A DNA stretch of 64,000 nucleotides, taken from the NCBI GenBank assembly GCA_021613535.1, contig CP075494.1:16616001-16680000 (forward strand), read 5' to 3'. Below the pieces are notes generated by a model. That model was not told where the DNA came from and did not search any database. It was given only the letters and a program-made list of their open reading frames with translations. The position numbers and the translations under genes were made by a program. Positions 35,912 through 45,773 of the stretch are shown one piece after another. Origin of the DNA: Adineta vaga (lineage: Eukaryota; Rotifera). The stretch's first letter is position 1; each line of letters starts with the position of its first letter.

Positions 35912-36048
35912 TGTTAGCGATGATTCATACATATCTCTCTCTCTCTCCTTCTCTTTCTCCTTCTCCTTTTCTATATAAAGCTATGTTATTTTCTACTTTT
36001 GACACAGACAAAATAAATAAACATCGTCAGCTCGAATACGAGCTAACA
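35912..36048 (+). repeat. 5' LTR
   Basis: 137 bp, TGTTAGCGAT...GAGCTAACA, with imperfect inverted ends (TGTTAGC/GCTAACA). It contains a CT-rich tract and a TATA box. Compared base by base with 44146-44282, no difference was found. Confidence 0.95.
35971..35979 (+). promoter_or_regulatory. LTR TATA box
   Basis: CTATATAAAG after a CT-rich tract in the 5' LTR. Its placement leaves about 45-70 bases of LTR as transcript leader. The same motif is in the 3' LTR near 44209. Confidence 0.6.
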
Positions 36049-36050
36049 TT

Positions 36051-36067
36051 TGGTGCCGTGACCGGTC
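36051..36067 (+). other. Primer binding site
   Basis: TGGTGCCGTGACC begins 2 bases after the LTR, the standard position. It would pair with the 3' end of a tRNA ending GGTCACGGCACCA; I cannot name that tRNA without a search. Confidence 0.75.
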
Positions 36068-36530
36068 TTTTTCTATTTTTTTCCATCGAAAAAGAATCAA
36101 GTACCAGGTCTTTATAAACTCATCCTTCATCAGGAAAGAGTGATTATTATTTCATCCGTGACGGAAAGAGAGTCAGGTGAATTCATCAATCAAAATTATT
36201 AATTATAATTACTGAAATTATTCAGTCGAAGAAGGTATAGTATTCTTCACATATACGATTCGCTTTCATTCTTTGAAAATATCTATACGAACACGGCTGA
36301 CGGCATTCGAAGAAGAACAAAGAGAATAAGTGCAAACCTTTATCCATACGAAATAATAACGTAATCATCAAAACAAACACGTCGGCAAAACACACGAAAA
36401 ATTTGTCTATACACAACATGACGAGAGACACCGCATTAAACAATACCTCGACGAACGAAACGCACTCGGACGATACGATGACGAAAAACACCTCGATGCT
36501 GATGGGAGCAACGAAAATACCTCGACCGAT

Positions 36531-37415
36531 GTGAACTCGATGGAACTTCGACAATTACATTCCAGTCAACAGGAAGCCATGAAGAAAATTAATGAGTATT
36601 CGGGAGAATCTAATGAATTGGATATTGATGAATGGTTATATGATTTAACTAATTTATTCTCGCTAATGCAATTACAAGATGAAACAAAAATATTGTTGAC
36701 GATGGGAAAATTAACCGGATCAGCATTACGATGGTATCAAGGAAATTTAACATCATTTGGTGATTGGAAGGAAGCAGAAGAAGCATTACGAGATCGATTC
36801 AAAACATTCACGTCAGATGGTCAATTAGTACAAGAATTCTTCCAGCTTCGACAAGAAGAAGATCAATCAACTACAGCATTTTACGATATGGTTATGCGCA
36901 AATATCGAAAAGCAAGTGGATTAGTTACTGAAAAACAAATCATTACGGTACTACAAGCAGGTGTGAAACATTCCTTGAAGGAACAATTAATTCGAAATGA
37001 AGTAAATATCTCGAAACCCGAAGAATGGCTGCTGATGGCAAGGGAAGAAGAACATATACAACGACGAATTCAACAACGCAATACACCACCACGAGCAGCA
37101 ACACAGATACCATATTTCGAATCAACACTACCCACAGCAACAATTCAACAATCATCATCGCATCACCGATACACACAACAACATGCCGGTGGAAATCAAC
37201 AGGAATATCAACCATATGAACGACGTTCAAGTACAGTACGACAACAACCAAATAATCGACGGAACACGACTCAACGGTCGAAACCATGTTTAATCTGCAA
37301 TCGAACGAACCATTCGACGATGCAATGCTTCTATAAGAAGGAAGATGGTTGCTTTAGATGTGGACAGTCAAATCATCGAATACGTGATTGTCCGCAACGT
37401 TATTTTTTCGAGTAA
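36531..37415 (+). CDS. gag: Gag-like nucleocapsid protein
   Basis: 294 residues from an ATG at 36531, after a leader of about 480 bases. The central part matches the retrotransposon gag (Ty3/gypsy) fold by pattern: W-rich, with LTGSALRWYQGN, FKTFTSDGQLVQEFFQLRQ and VKHSLKEQLI. A Gln/Arg/Thr-rich basic region follows, then two CCHC zinc knuckles, CLICNRTNHSTMQC and CFRCGQSNHRIRDC, both C-x2-C-x4-H-x4-C. It assembles the particle and binds element RNA. It overlaps pol by 28 bases, with the frameshift site inside the overlap. Confidence 0.9.
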   Translation: MNSMELRQLHSSQQEAMKKINEYSGESNELDIDEWLYDLTNLFSLMQLQDETKILLTMGKLTGSALRWYQGNLTSFGDWKEAEEALRDRFKTFTSDGQLVQEFFQLRQEEDQSTTAFYDMVMRKYRKASGLVTEKQIITVLQAGVKHSLKEQLIRNEVNISKPEEWLLMAREEEHIQRRIQQRNTPPRAATQIPYFESTLPTATIQQSSSHHRYTQQHAGGNQQEYQPYERRSSTVRQQPNNRRNTTQRSKPCLICNRTNHSTMQCFYKKEDGCFRCGQSNHRIRDCPQRYFFE

Positions 37416-40400
37416 AGGGATCGGTTGATGGCGACGATCCTTGGGGAGTTCAAAAGTCATCATCATCGACAACAACATCAACATCATCACTTACAACAAC
37501 AACTGAAACATACAATCCAATCTTTGTCAAAATCTTATGCAATAATACTCCACAAGAAGCACTAATCGATACAGGATCGGCCATCACAATAATTCGCAAA
37601 CGTCTATTGAACAAGATCCCGCACAAACAATTTATACCACGAACAAAGAATCATCTATCAGCCAGTTGCTCAGCAGTGAACATTATCGGCGAAGTAACAT
37701 TATTCATCAACATCGAAGGAATTACAACGCAAGTGACTGCTGATGTTGCAACAAATCTCGTTACAAATTTAATACTTGGTAGTGATTGGATTCAAACAAA
37801 CAGTGTGTACATATTAACTCCAGAAAAGCGAATCATGATAAAAAAACGAGGTAGAGAAGTATCAACTCCTTTTATAAAACCACCAATTTTGAATTATCCA
37901 GCAACACTTGTTAATTATATTACACTTTCTCCTTTTTCAGAACACATTATAGAAGCTCAACTGCAACAAGAAAAGATAGTCGATGCATTATTTGAACCAA
38001 ATCCTCATTTACAACGTAAAGCATTATTTATGGCATGTACATTACTTAACATCAACGACGGAAAAGCAACGATCAGTATCATAAATGCAACGAATCGACG
38101 ACAAACACTTTCGGAAGGCACACGGATTGGTATGGTGACACAGATGGCAAATTCGGTTAATCTTATAGTACCATCGAACCATCCCGATGAACGCATTCCG
38201 AAAGGAAAAGCGTGTGAACAGCTCATTCCGAAAGGAAAAGTAGCGAATGAAGGAATTAGCAATGCCAGTTCGGAACATCGACAGACAACAACAACAGACA
38301 ACACCGAGCACAAATGTCGAAACTGTTCACAACGATTCGTCGCAAAGAACGATTTATTCAAACACCTGCGTGAACAATGTTATCCTGATGAAATACGGGA
38401 ACAAATTGGAAAATTAACTTCACATATTTCCGACGATACGCAACGAAACAAGATCACGAATGTCCTATGGAGATACGGAAATTTATTCGATCTTCGACAA
38501 CCATCAAAGATTGACATTATTTTGAAGAATGCAATCGATACAGGTACTCATAGACCAGTACATACTCCACCATATCGCAAATCCAACAGAGACCAAGAAA
38601 CATTACGTGAAGAAACACAAAAATTATTGAAAAAGGATATTATTGAACATTCAACGTCTCCATGGTCATCACCTGTAGTACTAGTTAAAAAGAAAGATGG
38701 AACAACAAGATTTTGTGTAGATTATCGTCGACTCAATCAAATTACAACTAAAGATGCTTTTCCATTACCCCGAATTGATGATATTTATGATCAATTAACC
38801 CAAGCAACATATTTTAGCAAATTTGATTTCAAAGCAGGTTATTTTCAAGTACCATTAGACAAAGCCGATCGACCAAAAACAGCATTTTCTACAAGAGATG
38901 GTCATTTCCAATTCAAAGTATTACCACAAGGACTTACAAATGGACCACCAACTTTTCAACGAATTGTCAATCAAATACTCGGTCCGAATCGATGGAAGCA
39001 CATGTTGGCATACATCGATGATATTATAATATATTCACGAACATTTCTGGAACATGTACGACATATTGAAGAAGTATGTTCATTACTGAATGACGCAAAT
39101 TTCAAGTTAAATATAGTAAAATGTGAAATCGCACGTACAGAAATATTATTTCTCGGACACATCATCAAGCAAGGTACAATTCAACCAGATCCAGAAAATA
39201 TTCGTGATTTAGCAGCTGTTCGTGACCCAACATCAGCAGAAGAGGCATTCCGATTCGTCAAAGCGGCGGAATATTATCGCAAATTCATTCCAAAATTCTC
39301 GATCATTGCAGCACCACTACACAAATATTCACCAACAACATTACAACAGCAGAAGAATAACAAGAAAATAAAATTCGAATTAACAGAAGAAGCACGAACA
39401 GCATTTCATCAACTGAAGCACATCTTAACAACGGATCTTATCCTCAATTTACCTGATGATGATATGCAATTTAAATTACAAACGGATGCAAGTGTCGATG
39501 GAATTGGTGCTGTTCTATTACAAATTACACCAAATGGTGATCGACCACTAGCATACATGTCGAAGAAATTAACCAAAACACAAATTAACTGGCCTACCAT
39601 CGAACAAGAATGTTATGCAATCGTTCAAGCTGTGGAGAAATGGGACAAATATCTTCGTGGACAGGAATTTATTTTAGAAACAGATCATGAACCATTAGTC
39701 CACTTCAACAACAAAGAACAACTGAATAAAAGGTGTGAACGTTGGCGATTACGACTAGCTGAATATCGATTCAAGGTGAAGCATATACAAGGTAAGAAGA
39801 ATAATATGGCAGATTATTTATCTAGATCACCAGTGGAAATAGCTCATGAAGATAACGACGACCAACTCCAATATGAAACGAAATCAACACAAACAGAAAC
39901 ATCATCACCAACGTCCAACCATGAACATCCACCTGTACGAATAATCACAGCTATTACACGAGCTCAAGCAAAATTACAACAGCAGAATGAGCTCATCCCG
40001 CAAGGGAAAGAAGCGAAAACTCAATCGGAGGATGATCCGAATCGGATCATACCCTTTGATTTGGACAATCTCAGGGAAGCACAGGAACAAGATGATGTCG
40101 TGAAACAAATTAAAACCAACATCAACAAACAAAAGCAATATACAATAGAAGACGGATTATTATTACGAAGACAAAAATCATCAATTTTAGCAGTACCATT
40201 TGTTCCACAGGGAAGAATGCGTGCTGATATTTTAAAAATTTATCATGATACACCTGGTAATGGTGCACATTTTGGACGTGATAAAACAATACGAAAAATA
40301 CAAGAACGATATTACTGGCCAACAATGATAGCAGATATTGAAAATCATGTTAAATCCTGTTTACCATGTGCACAGAACAATCATCGTCGTCAAAAACCAC

Positions 40401-41284
40401 CAGGAAAATTACAACCGATACCACCACCTGATGGAATATGGAAATTACTTAGTATGGATTTCCATGGACCAATAAATCCAACAACACGACGCGGTAATCG
40501 ATACATTATATCGTTAACCGATGTCTTATCAAAATTTGTCGTAACAAAAGCAGTTCGTGATTGTTCAGCAAAAACAACAGTTGATTTTCTTACCAACGAT
40601 GTTATCTTGAAATATGGAACACCAACATGCATTTTAACTGATAATGGTACTCACTTCACAGCAGAAACAACGAACAATTTGCTTAAGAAACTTGGTGTCA
40701 CTCATTTATATACAACAGCTTATCATCCACAAACAAATGGACAAATTGAACGTTTTAATGCAACAATGGACGGAAAAATAGCATCATTATGCAATGATCA
40801 ACGTACAGATTGGGATGAAATATTGCAATTCGTTACATTTAATTACAATACATCCATACACGCAACAACAAAACATACACCATTTGAAATGATGCATGGT
40901 CGACAAGCTAGTCTTCCGTTCGATCAACAACGAGCACTTATTTCACTTACAAACGACACTGAACATGGAGAAAAACTTCGAAATTACCTGGAAAAATTAA
41001 CAGATGATGCACGGAAAAATATTCATAAATCTCAGCAACAATATAAGACTCGATATGATCAACATCGACAAGAATTATCGATCAAAATTAACGATTTAGT
41101 CCTGATTAAAACCAGAAGTTTTCGAAACAAATTCGATATTAGGTACGAAGGTCCATTTCGAATTATCGAACAATTAGGAAGAAAAACATTCATTGTACAA
41201 CATGTGAAGAAAACAACATTAACAAAACAAGTTACAATGGATGTCATCGTTCCATTAGTAGAACGATGGAATTTACATGACTAA
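37388..41284 (+). CDS. pol: Pol polyprotein: protease, RT, RNase H, integrase
   Basis: Open for 1298 residues and expressed by frameshift from gag. Order: aspartic protease (ALIDTGSAITII, about residues 58-70); a C2HC zinc-finger-like motif CRNCSQRFVAKNDLFKHLRE (about 308-331); reverse transcriptase (WSSPVVLVKKKDG, FCVDYRRLN, LPQGLTNGPPTFQ, active-site YIDDII at about 543); RNase H (QTDASVDGIGAVLLQ near 697; ETDHEPL); integrase HHCC zinc region (about 947-995), then catalytic SMDFHGPI (about 1021), LTDNGTHFT (about 1083) and NGQIERF (about 1115), a complete DDE triad. A short peptide motif IPKGK/IPQGK recurs three times (about 270, 278 and 870). All catalytic motifs look intact. Confidence 0.95.
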   Translation: MSATLFFRVKGSVDGDDPWGVQKSSSSTTTSTSSLTTTTETYNPIFVKILCNNTPQEALIDTGSAITIIRKRLLNKIPHKQFIPRTKNHLSASCSAVNIIGEVTLFINIEGITTQVTADVATNLVTNLILGSDWIQTNSVYILTPEKRIMIKKRGREVSTPFIKPPILNYPATLVNYITLSPFSEHIIEAQLQQEKIVDALFEPNPHLQRKALFMACTLLNINDGKATISIINATNRRQTLSEGTRIGMVTQMANSVNLIVPSNHPDERIPKGKACEQLIPKGKVANEGISNASSEHRQTTTTDNTEHKCRNCSQRFVAKNDLFKHLREQCYPDEIREQIGKLTSHISDDTQRNKITNVLWRYGNLFDLRQPSKIDIILKNAIDTGTHRPVHTPPYRKSNRDQETLREETQKLLKKDIIEHSTSPWSSPVVLVKKKDGTTRFCVDYRRLNQITTKDAFPLPRIDDIYDQLTQATYFSKFDFKAGYFQVPLDKADRPKTAFSTRDGHFQFKVLPQGLTNGPPTFQRIVNQILGPNRWKHMLAYIDDIIIYSRTFLEHVRHIEEVCSLLNDANFKLNIVKCEIARTEILFLGHIIKQGTIQPDPENIRDLAAVRDPTSAEEAFRFVKAAEYYRKFIPKFSIIAAPLHKYSPTTLQQQKNNKKIKFELTEEARTAFHQLKHILTTDLILNLPDDDMQFKLQTDASVDGIGAVLLQITPNGDRPLAYMSKKLTKTQINWPTIEQECYAIVQAVEKWDKYLRGQEFILETDHEPLVHFNNKEQLNKRCERWRLRLAEYRFKVKHIQGKKNNMADYLSRSPVEIAHEDNDDQLQYETKSTQTETSSPTSNHEHPPVRIITAITRAQAKLQQQNELIPQGKEAKTQSEDDPNRIIPFDLDNLREAQEQDDVVKQIKTNINKQKQYTIEDGLLLRRQKSSILAVPFVPQGRMRADILKIYHDTPGNGAHFGRDKTIRKIQERYYWPTMIADIENHVKSCLPCAQNNHRRQKPPGKLQPIPPPDGIWKLLSMDFHGPINPTTRRGNRYIISLTDVLSKFVVTKAVRDCSAKTTVDFLTNDVILKYGTPTCILTDNGTHFTAETTNNLLKKLGVTHLYTTAYHPQTNGQIERFNATMDGKIASLCNDQRTDWDEILQFVTFNYNTSIHATTKHTPFEMMHGRQASLPFDQQRALISLTNDTEHGEKLRNYLEKLTDDARKNIHKSQQQYKTRYDQHRQELSIKINDLVLIKTRSFRNKFDIRYEGPFRIIEQLGRKTFIVQHVKKTTLTKQVTMDVIVPLVERWNLHD
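37403..37409 (+). promoter_or_regulatory. Programmed -1 frameshift slippery site
   Basis: T TTT TTC in the gag frame, two codons before the gag stop TAA (37413-37415). It fits the X XXY YYZ rule, and slippage by -1 leads straight into the pol frame. No downstream pseudoknot was worked out. Confidence 0.75.
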
Positions 41285-41849
41285 GCACATCCCACTAGGG
41301 AAAGGTGTAAATCGACTGTGAGCATAATTGACTTCATTAAAATGTATATTTATATGAATAAAATACATGAATTTGATTTAGCAGATCATGTCGGGGAGAT
41401 AGGTTTCCCCTTCTCACTGATAAGATGGGGCTATCAAAGAGATATATATATATATATCACATAGTCATATATGTATAAGCGACATCTATTTTTTTTCTAT
41501 TCATATGAACATTTAATCGATATATCATGGCGATCACGTGCAGACGACATGATACGACGGATGATCCATATGGACGAAGCCGATTACCTTACAAGAACAC
41601 GACACGGTCGATCTCACCACATCACAGAACAGGAAAGAAAAAGATGTAAACAAGATCATATAGTCATGCCACTTTCATCTATACGCGTATATGACGACGC
41701 GAGTATATATATATATATATATAACGGACAGGAAAGAAAGAAAAAGGACAACAAAGGAATGAAAAATTTTAGGAAACGAAAAACAAAAGCATGGAAAATT
41801 ACGAAGAAAAACAGAAGAAAGCAGAACGAAAGGATAACCTTTCACCGGA

Positions 41850-43355
41850 ATGACCGCCGCCAGACTACCTAGTAAACCACTTTATTTACTTTATTTATTT
41901 TCTAATAGTAGAATGCACTCAACAAAATCACCAAAATCAAGCTGGATGAGAAACCAACGACAGATGGAGAAGAATGAAGAACTTCGAGGATTACATCCCG
42001 AATATCGTCCATCAGCAAATCTCGAAATCGTCCACGTACATCAATCGACCATACAATCAATTGAAGATTTAATCAAAAAAGCAACAAAGACGAGAAGATT
42101 CGTTGTCGACACAGAATCTCAATGGAAATTATTACGGAAAGGTGAACCACGAACAAATGGAGCTCTCATCCAAATCCAAATGATCCACTCAACAATTGAT
42201 TCAACGGTTGTTTTGATCGAAACCTGTTATTTGCCGGACAAACAATCGATATTATACCAAAAAATCAAACAACTATGCGACACCATCTTCAGCAACAACA
42301 ACGAGATAATCACATGGGGACCAATCGAGCAAGAATTTGATTCTTTTCATCATTTAAATCTTATTCATTTAGATGCAATTCGTGAATGTAACTTGCAATT
42401 TTATATCAGTAATCCAAGTCAAATTTACGATACGCATCCAGAAATGGAAAGGCGTGAGACAACCGACGATGCGTCGATGAAAATCGACACACCTGGTGAA
42501 GAACTCATCCTCTATGTCGATGATGATGATTGGAACTTCGATACTAATTTTGGTAATTATAAAAAGAAAGAAAAATTGAATCCTCCTTTAGGTTTACAAA
42601 CGGTCGTGGCAGAAAAATTCAACAAATTCTTAGACAAATCATACACAAAGAATGAATGGAACTGTGGTTTGGATCTTAGTCTTGAAACATGGCGAAGTAG
42701 AAGGTTCAGCGAAGGTAGATATGATGAACACAAAGAAAAACAAGAACGTAGATCAATGGTACAATACGCCATCAATGATTGTTCATCAGTAGCCGAACTT
42801 TACTTTCAAAATTATCCAACAACAACGAATGATTATCCAACACCACCAGAAATCGAACTTGAAATCGGACATAATCTTGAAAATGAATTAGATCGTGAAG
42901 CGGAACCACCGACTACAATTAAAATCATCAACGATTATGTCAATCAAATAATTAATGCTACTGAAGATGAATTAATTGAAATTTTAAAACCAAAATTAGG
43001 TCCAAAACAACAACAACAACCACCTCGACGAACAGAAGAAGAACAACGTCAACGAAAGAAGGAAATACAGCGGCGAAAAAATGATAAACTCAAATGGAAG
43101 AAGCAACACCTTCCCCAATTTCAACTGAAGATGAAAAGGCCGATATACGACGAATATGATTATCACAAAATTCGAGCCCAATTGGCCGAGGACGAAGTTT
43201 ACCACAGCCACGACATCAGAATCAACGAGAAACACGACACAGTGTCAATCGGATTTAGGTCGGTCGAACAACAAGAAAAAGCCAAATCAATCGTGAAAAT
43301 CGATTATTTTGGTAAGAAACAATTCGAAATTAGATGGAAAAAACAACGAAAATGA
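41850..43355 (+). CDS. ORF3: DEDDy-type 3'-5' exonuclease
   Basis: 501 residues. Exo I motif FVVDTES (D87, E89), Exo II motif ITWGPIEQEFDSF (D near 162), and Exo III with Y306-x3-D310 in QYAINDCSSV, preceded by WNCGLDLSLETW as in RNase D/WRN-type domains. This is the DEDDy signature of nucleases that trim RNA or single-stranded DNA 3' ends. The C-terminal third is basic and Gln-rich, possibly nucleic-acid binding. It sits after pol in the position of env; no signal peptide or TM is present. An internal ATG at 41913 is an alternative start. The step it serves in the element cycle is unknown; processing of cDNA or RNA ends is an inference. Confidence 0.85.
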   Translation: MTAARLPSKPLYLLYLFSNSRMHSTKSPKSSWMRNQRQMEKNEELRGLHPEYRPSANLEIVHVHQSTIQSIEDLIKKATKTRRFVVDTESQWKLLRKGEPRTNGALIQIQMIHSTIDSTVVLIETCYLPDKQSILYQKIKQLCDTIFSNNNEIITWGPIEQEFDSFHHLNLIHLDAIRECNLQFYISNPSQIYDTHPEMERRETTDDASMKIDTPGEELILYVDDDDWNFDTNFGNYKKKEKLNPPLGLQTVVAEKFNKFLDKSYTKNEWNCGLDLSLETWRSRRFSEGRYDEHKEKQERRSMVQYAINDCSSVAELYFQNYPTTTNDYPTPPEIELEIGHNLENELDREAEPPTTIKIINDYVNQIINATEDELIEILKPKLGPKQQQQPPRRTEEEQRQRKKEIQRRKNDKLKWKKQHLPQFQLKMKRPIYDEYDYHKIRAQLAEDEVYHSHDIRINEKHDTVSIGFRSVEQQEKAKSIVKIDYFGKKQFEIRWKKQRK

Positions 43356-43533
43356 AAAAACAAAAAACAAACAAAAAACAAAAAAAAAAACAAAAACAAA
43401 AACAAACAAAAACAAACAAAACAAGAACAGAAACAACAAGTGAACATGAACAAACAAATGAAAATCAAACATCAAAATATTTTAGCGACAACTACAAATC
43501 AAATTACAATCATGGTCATCATCTTCATTACTC

Positions 43534-44010
43534 TTGGTCATTCTGATTGGTCTAGCTCATCCTCACCAGATTTACGTTTATCGAATTCATTATATTCATC
43601 ATCACATATACTTCGATCTACCGGAACATGTTCATCACCACGAAAATCTTCATACACATCATATTATTATATTGAACCACGTTTGGAATAATGATAAAAC
43701 ATTATTAGAAGAATTAAATTCATGTGAACAAATCAAACAACACAATATACTACTTATCGCATGATTATGATGATCATCACCAGTACCAGAACTATCAAAT
43801 TTACCTACAATTATCGAATGTTACAAGGAAAAACAAGTCATGAAATATCGACGTCAAATCGAAAGTGATCTTGCCGAGAAAAAACAAATTAAACAACGTG
43901 AATCAATTCTACGTAAAGATTTCGAAAAATTACAATCTATGAATCAACAAGATCGACAGAAAATCGAGCAATTAAATACAAAAACTTCAAATTTTTTATT
44001 ATATTCTTGA
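43534..44010 (+). pseudogene. Interrupted accessory ORF after ORF3
   Basis: One frame reads a short hydrophobic/His-rich segment (MVILIGLAHPHQIYVY...) to a TGA at 43762, then TTA TGA TGA, and then continues in the same frame as a charged, coiled-coil-like stretch (KYRRQIESDLAEKKQIKQRE, KDFEKLQSMNQQDRQKIEQL) to a TGA at 44008. The codon pattern resembles coding sequence on both sides of the stops. It may be a decayed small ORF, or a two-part region read by splicing or readthrough. Confidence 0.4.
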
Positions 44011-44129
44011 TCATTAATGTACTTATACACTACATGATGAAATTTTTTTGTGATTTTCATGGTGTGTTGTTTATTTTCTTGTTGTCGATTTTCTTTGTGT
44101 TGTAACTCTTCGTGTGGGGACACACGTTT

Positions 44130-44145
44130 AAAGGGAGAGGGGATG
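44130..44145 (+). other. Polypurine tract
   Basis: AAAGGGAGAGGGGATG ends at the first base before the 3' LTR. Purine-rich tracts here prime plus-strand DNA synthesis. Confidence 0.85.
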
Positions 44146-44282
44146 TGTTAGCGATGATTCATACATATCTCTCTCTCTCTCCTTCTCTTTCTCCTTCTCC
44201 TTTTCTATATAAAGCTATGTTATTTTCTACTTTTGACACAGACAAAATAAATAAACATCGTCAGCTCGAATACGAGCTAACA
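44146..44282 (+). repeat. 3' LTR
   Basis: 137 bp, apparently identical to the 5' LTR, followed by GAATT (44283-44287), the right target-site duplication. Confidence 0.95.
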
Positions 44283-44287
44283 GAATT

Positions 44288-45773
44288 ATTTCGAGTACTT
44301 GTAAAAAACTCTCTGAAAAATCGAACAGATTGAAAAAGACAAACCAACGATCTCAATCTTGTCTTCTTCGAGTAACTATACATCCGCATTATCACCATCC
44401 ATCGGTTATTCATAATACATCTCGATACCTCTCCTTAAAATCACCTTTCATCTTCACCAATTTTTCACACATCAGCGCGTTATTCTGGGAGTAATGACCT
44501 TGCTCTGTCGATCAATGCGTCTATATTTTGAAAGTTACGAAATGTAAGTGAAGATATCATCTAGCAGCTGTGACTCTGGCTGCTCGTATTGGTTTGAGAG
44601 TGTGCCCATTGGTCTCGTTTTCCGTGCTGATGATTTTTATCTTGAATAGATAAAAAAACGATTTAAAGTCGTTGAATGTGATGTATCGTCAGATGAATAT
44701 ACTTTCATTTGGGTAACGAGGTCGATACGATCTCGTTGAAATCCCTTATTTTCAAAGATTCACTCAGGCCTGTTAATAAAATGTTTTCTACTTCATAGAG
44801 TAATATCTTGATTGGTGTCATCTGTTTCTCTTCTCTATCTTTTATTTCACTTGCAGCGCTTTTAAATGGGTAATTCATATAAGTTTAGAAATGAAAAAGA
44901 AAAATCAATTATACAAACATCTGTTTCAAATGGGCCAAGCATTGAATATATCTCTGATACATAAACTATCTCATAGAAAAAAATGCTTTTCTTTATATAA
45001 ATTTGACTCTTCGTATTATTATCTTATATCACTTGAAAGAAATCAATAAATCAGGTAAAGAAGATAAATAGTCGATAATAATCTTGTTAAAACATTCAAA
45101 TATATGTATTCGGAAAAAAAACAAGGTTCATTCGGGTTTATATTGATAGATTATTGAAAAACATTCGGCGCAACGAAGGCGATGTACCACTTCGCTGTAA
45201 ATGAATTCTAGGAAGTGATAGCACCTAAAATACTTTATATCTAATAGTTTTCGTATGTTTATTTCTATAATTTTTCTTTAGGCACGCAATGGATGAATCA
45301 ATCACTGAGAATTAATAAAAAAATTTGTCATCGAGCTTCTAATTCTCTATTACCTTGTATATCAATCTAGTCACTCGTTTGTGTATGTTCGAATGTGGAT
45401 ATGTTCTTTCATAAGATCTAAAAATAAATAGTTTCTCTTCCTATCTCTTTTGTGTTCAAATATCGAAAAATAATAAACCATCTCAAGCGCTATTACTTTA
45501 TAGAATTCATTTCAAAAAAAATTTTTGATACTACTAACCAAATTAAATACAGCGAAGTCGCACATTAAGTCGTGTTTATTTTGTGAAATGCTTTCAATAA
45601 ATAAAATTTCAAGTTTCACTATATCGAAAGATAGCTCTAGAGTCGATTGAAAATTCTCAGAATATAGATAGAAGCACGCGATGGAGAATCACCAAACAGT
45701 TCTTATGTTATATTAATCAGTAGTTATAGTCACTTTTATCATTGATATTATAGTATTCTCAATAATATAAATA
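44288..45773. other. Intergenic, no supported gene
   Basis: Nearly 1.5 kb of AT-rich sequence with no long frame, hairpin or repeat that I can support. Confidence 0.4.

Larger units (their letters stand above)
35912..44282 (+). mobile_element. Complete Ty3/gypsy-type LTR retrotransposon with DEDDy exonuclease ORF3
   Basis: An 8371-bp element bounded by 137-bp direct LTRs that I read as identical, starting TG and ending CA, and flanked by GAATT on both sides. It carries a primer binding site, gag, a -1 frameshift signal, pol in the order protease, reverse transcriptase, RNase H, integrase (the Ty3/gypsy order), a third ORF, and a polypurine tract. No dUTPase domain was seen. Rotifer LTR elements with DEDDy-type ORF3s have been reported (Rodriguez, Kenefick and Arkhipova 2017, from recall), and this copy fits that group. 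Identical LTRs and intact gag, pol and ORF3 suggest a recent insertion. Confidence 0.95.

Noticed and set aside
37025-38361. Several minus-strand and alternative-frame ORFs over gag and pol
   Set aside because: They are shadows of the intact gag and pol frames.
41471-41872. 133-codon frame between pol and ORF3
   Set aside because: Low complexity, basic, crosses a TA repeat and has no domain; more likely spacer or a leader for ORF3.
35912-44282. Env-like ORF3 in the LTR element
   Set aside because: ORF3 has no signal peptide, TM or fusion motif and shows exonuclease motifs instead.
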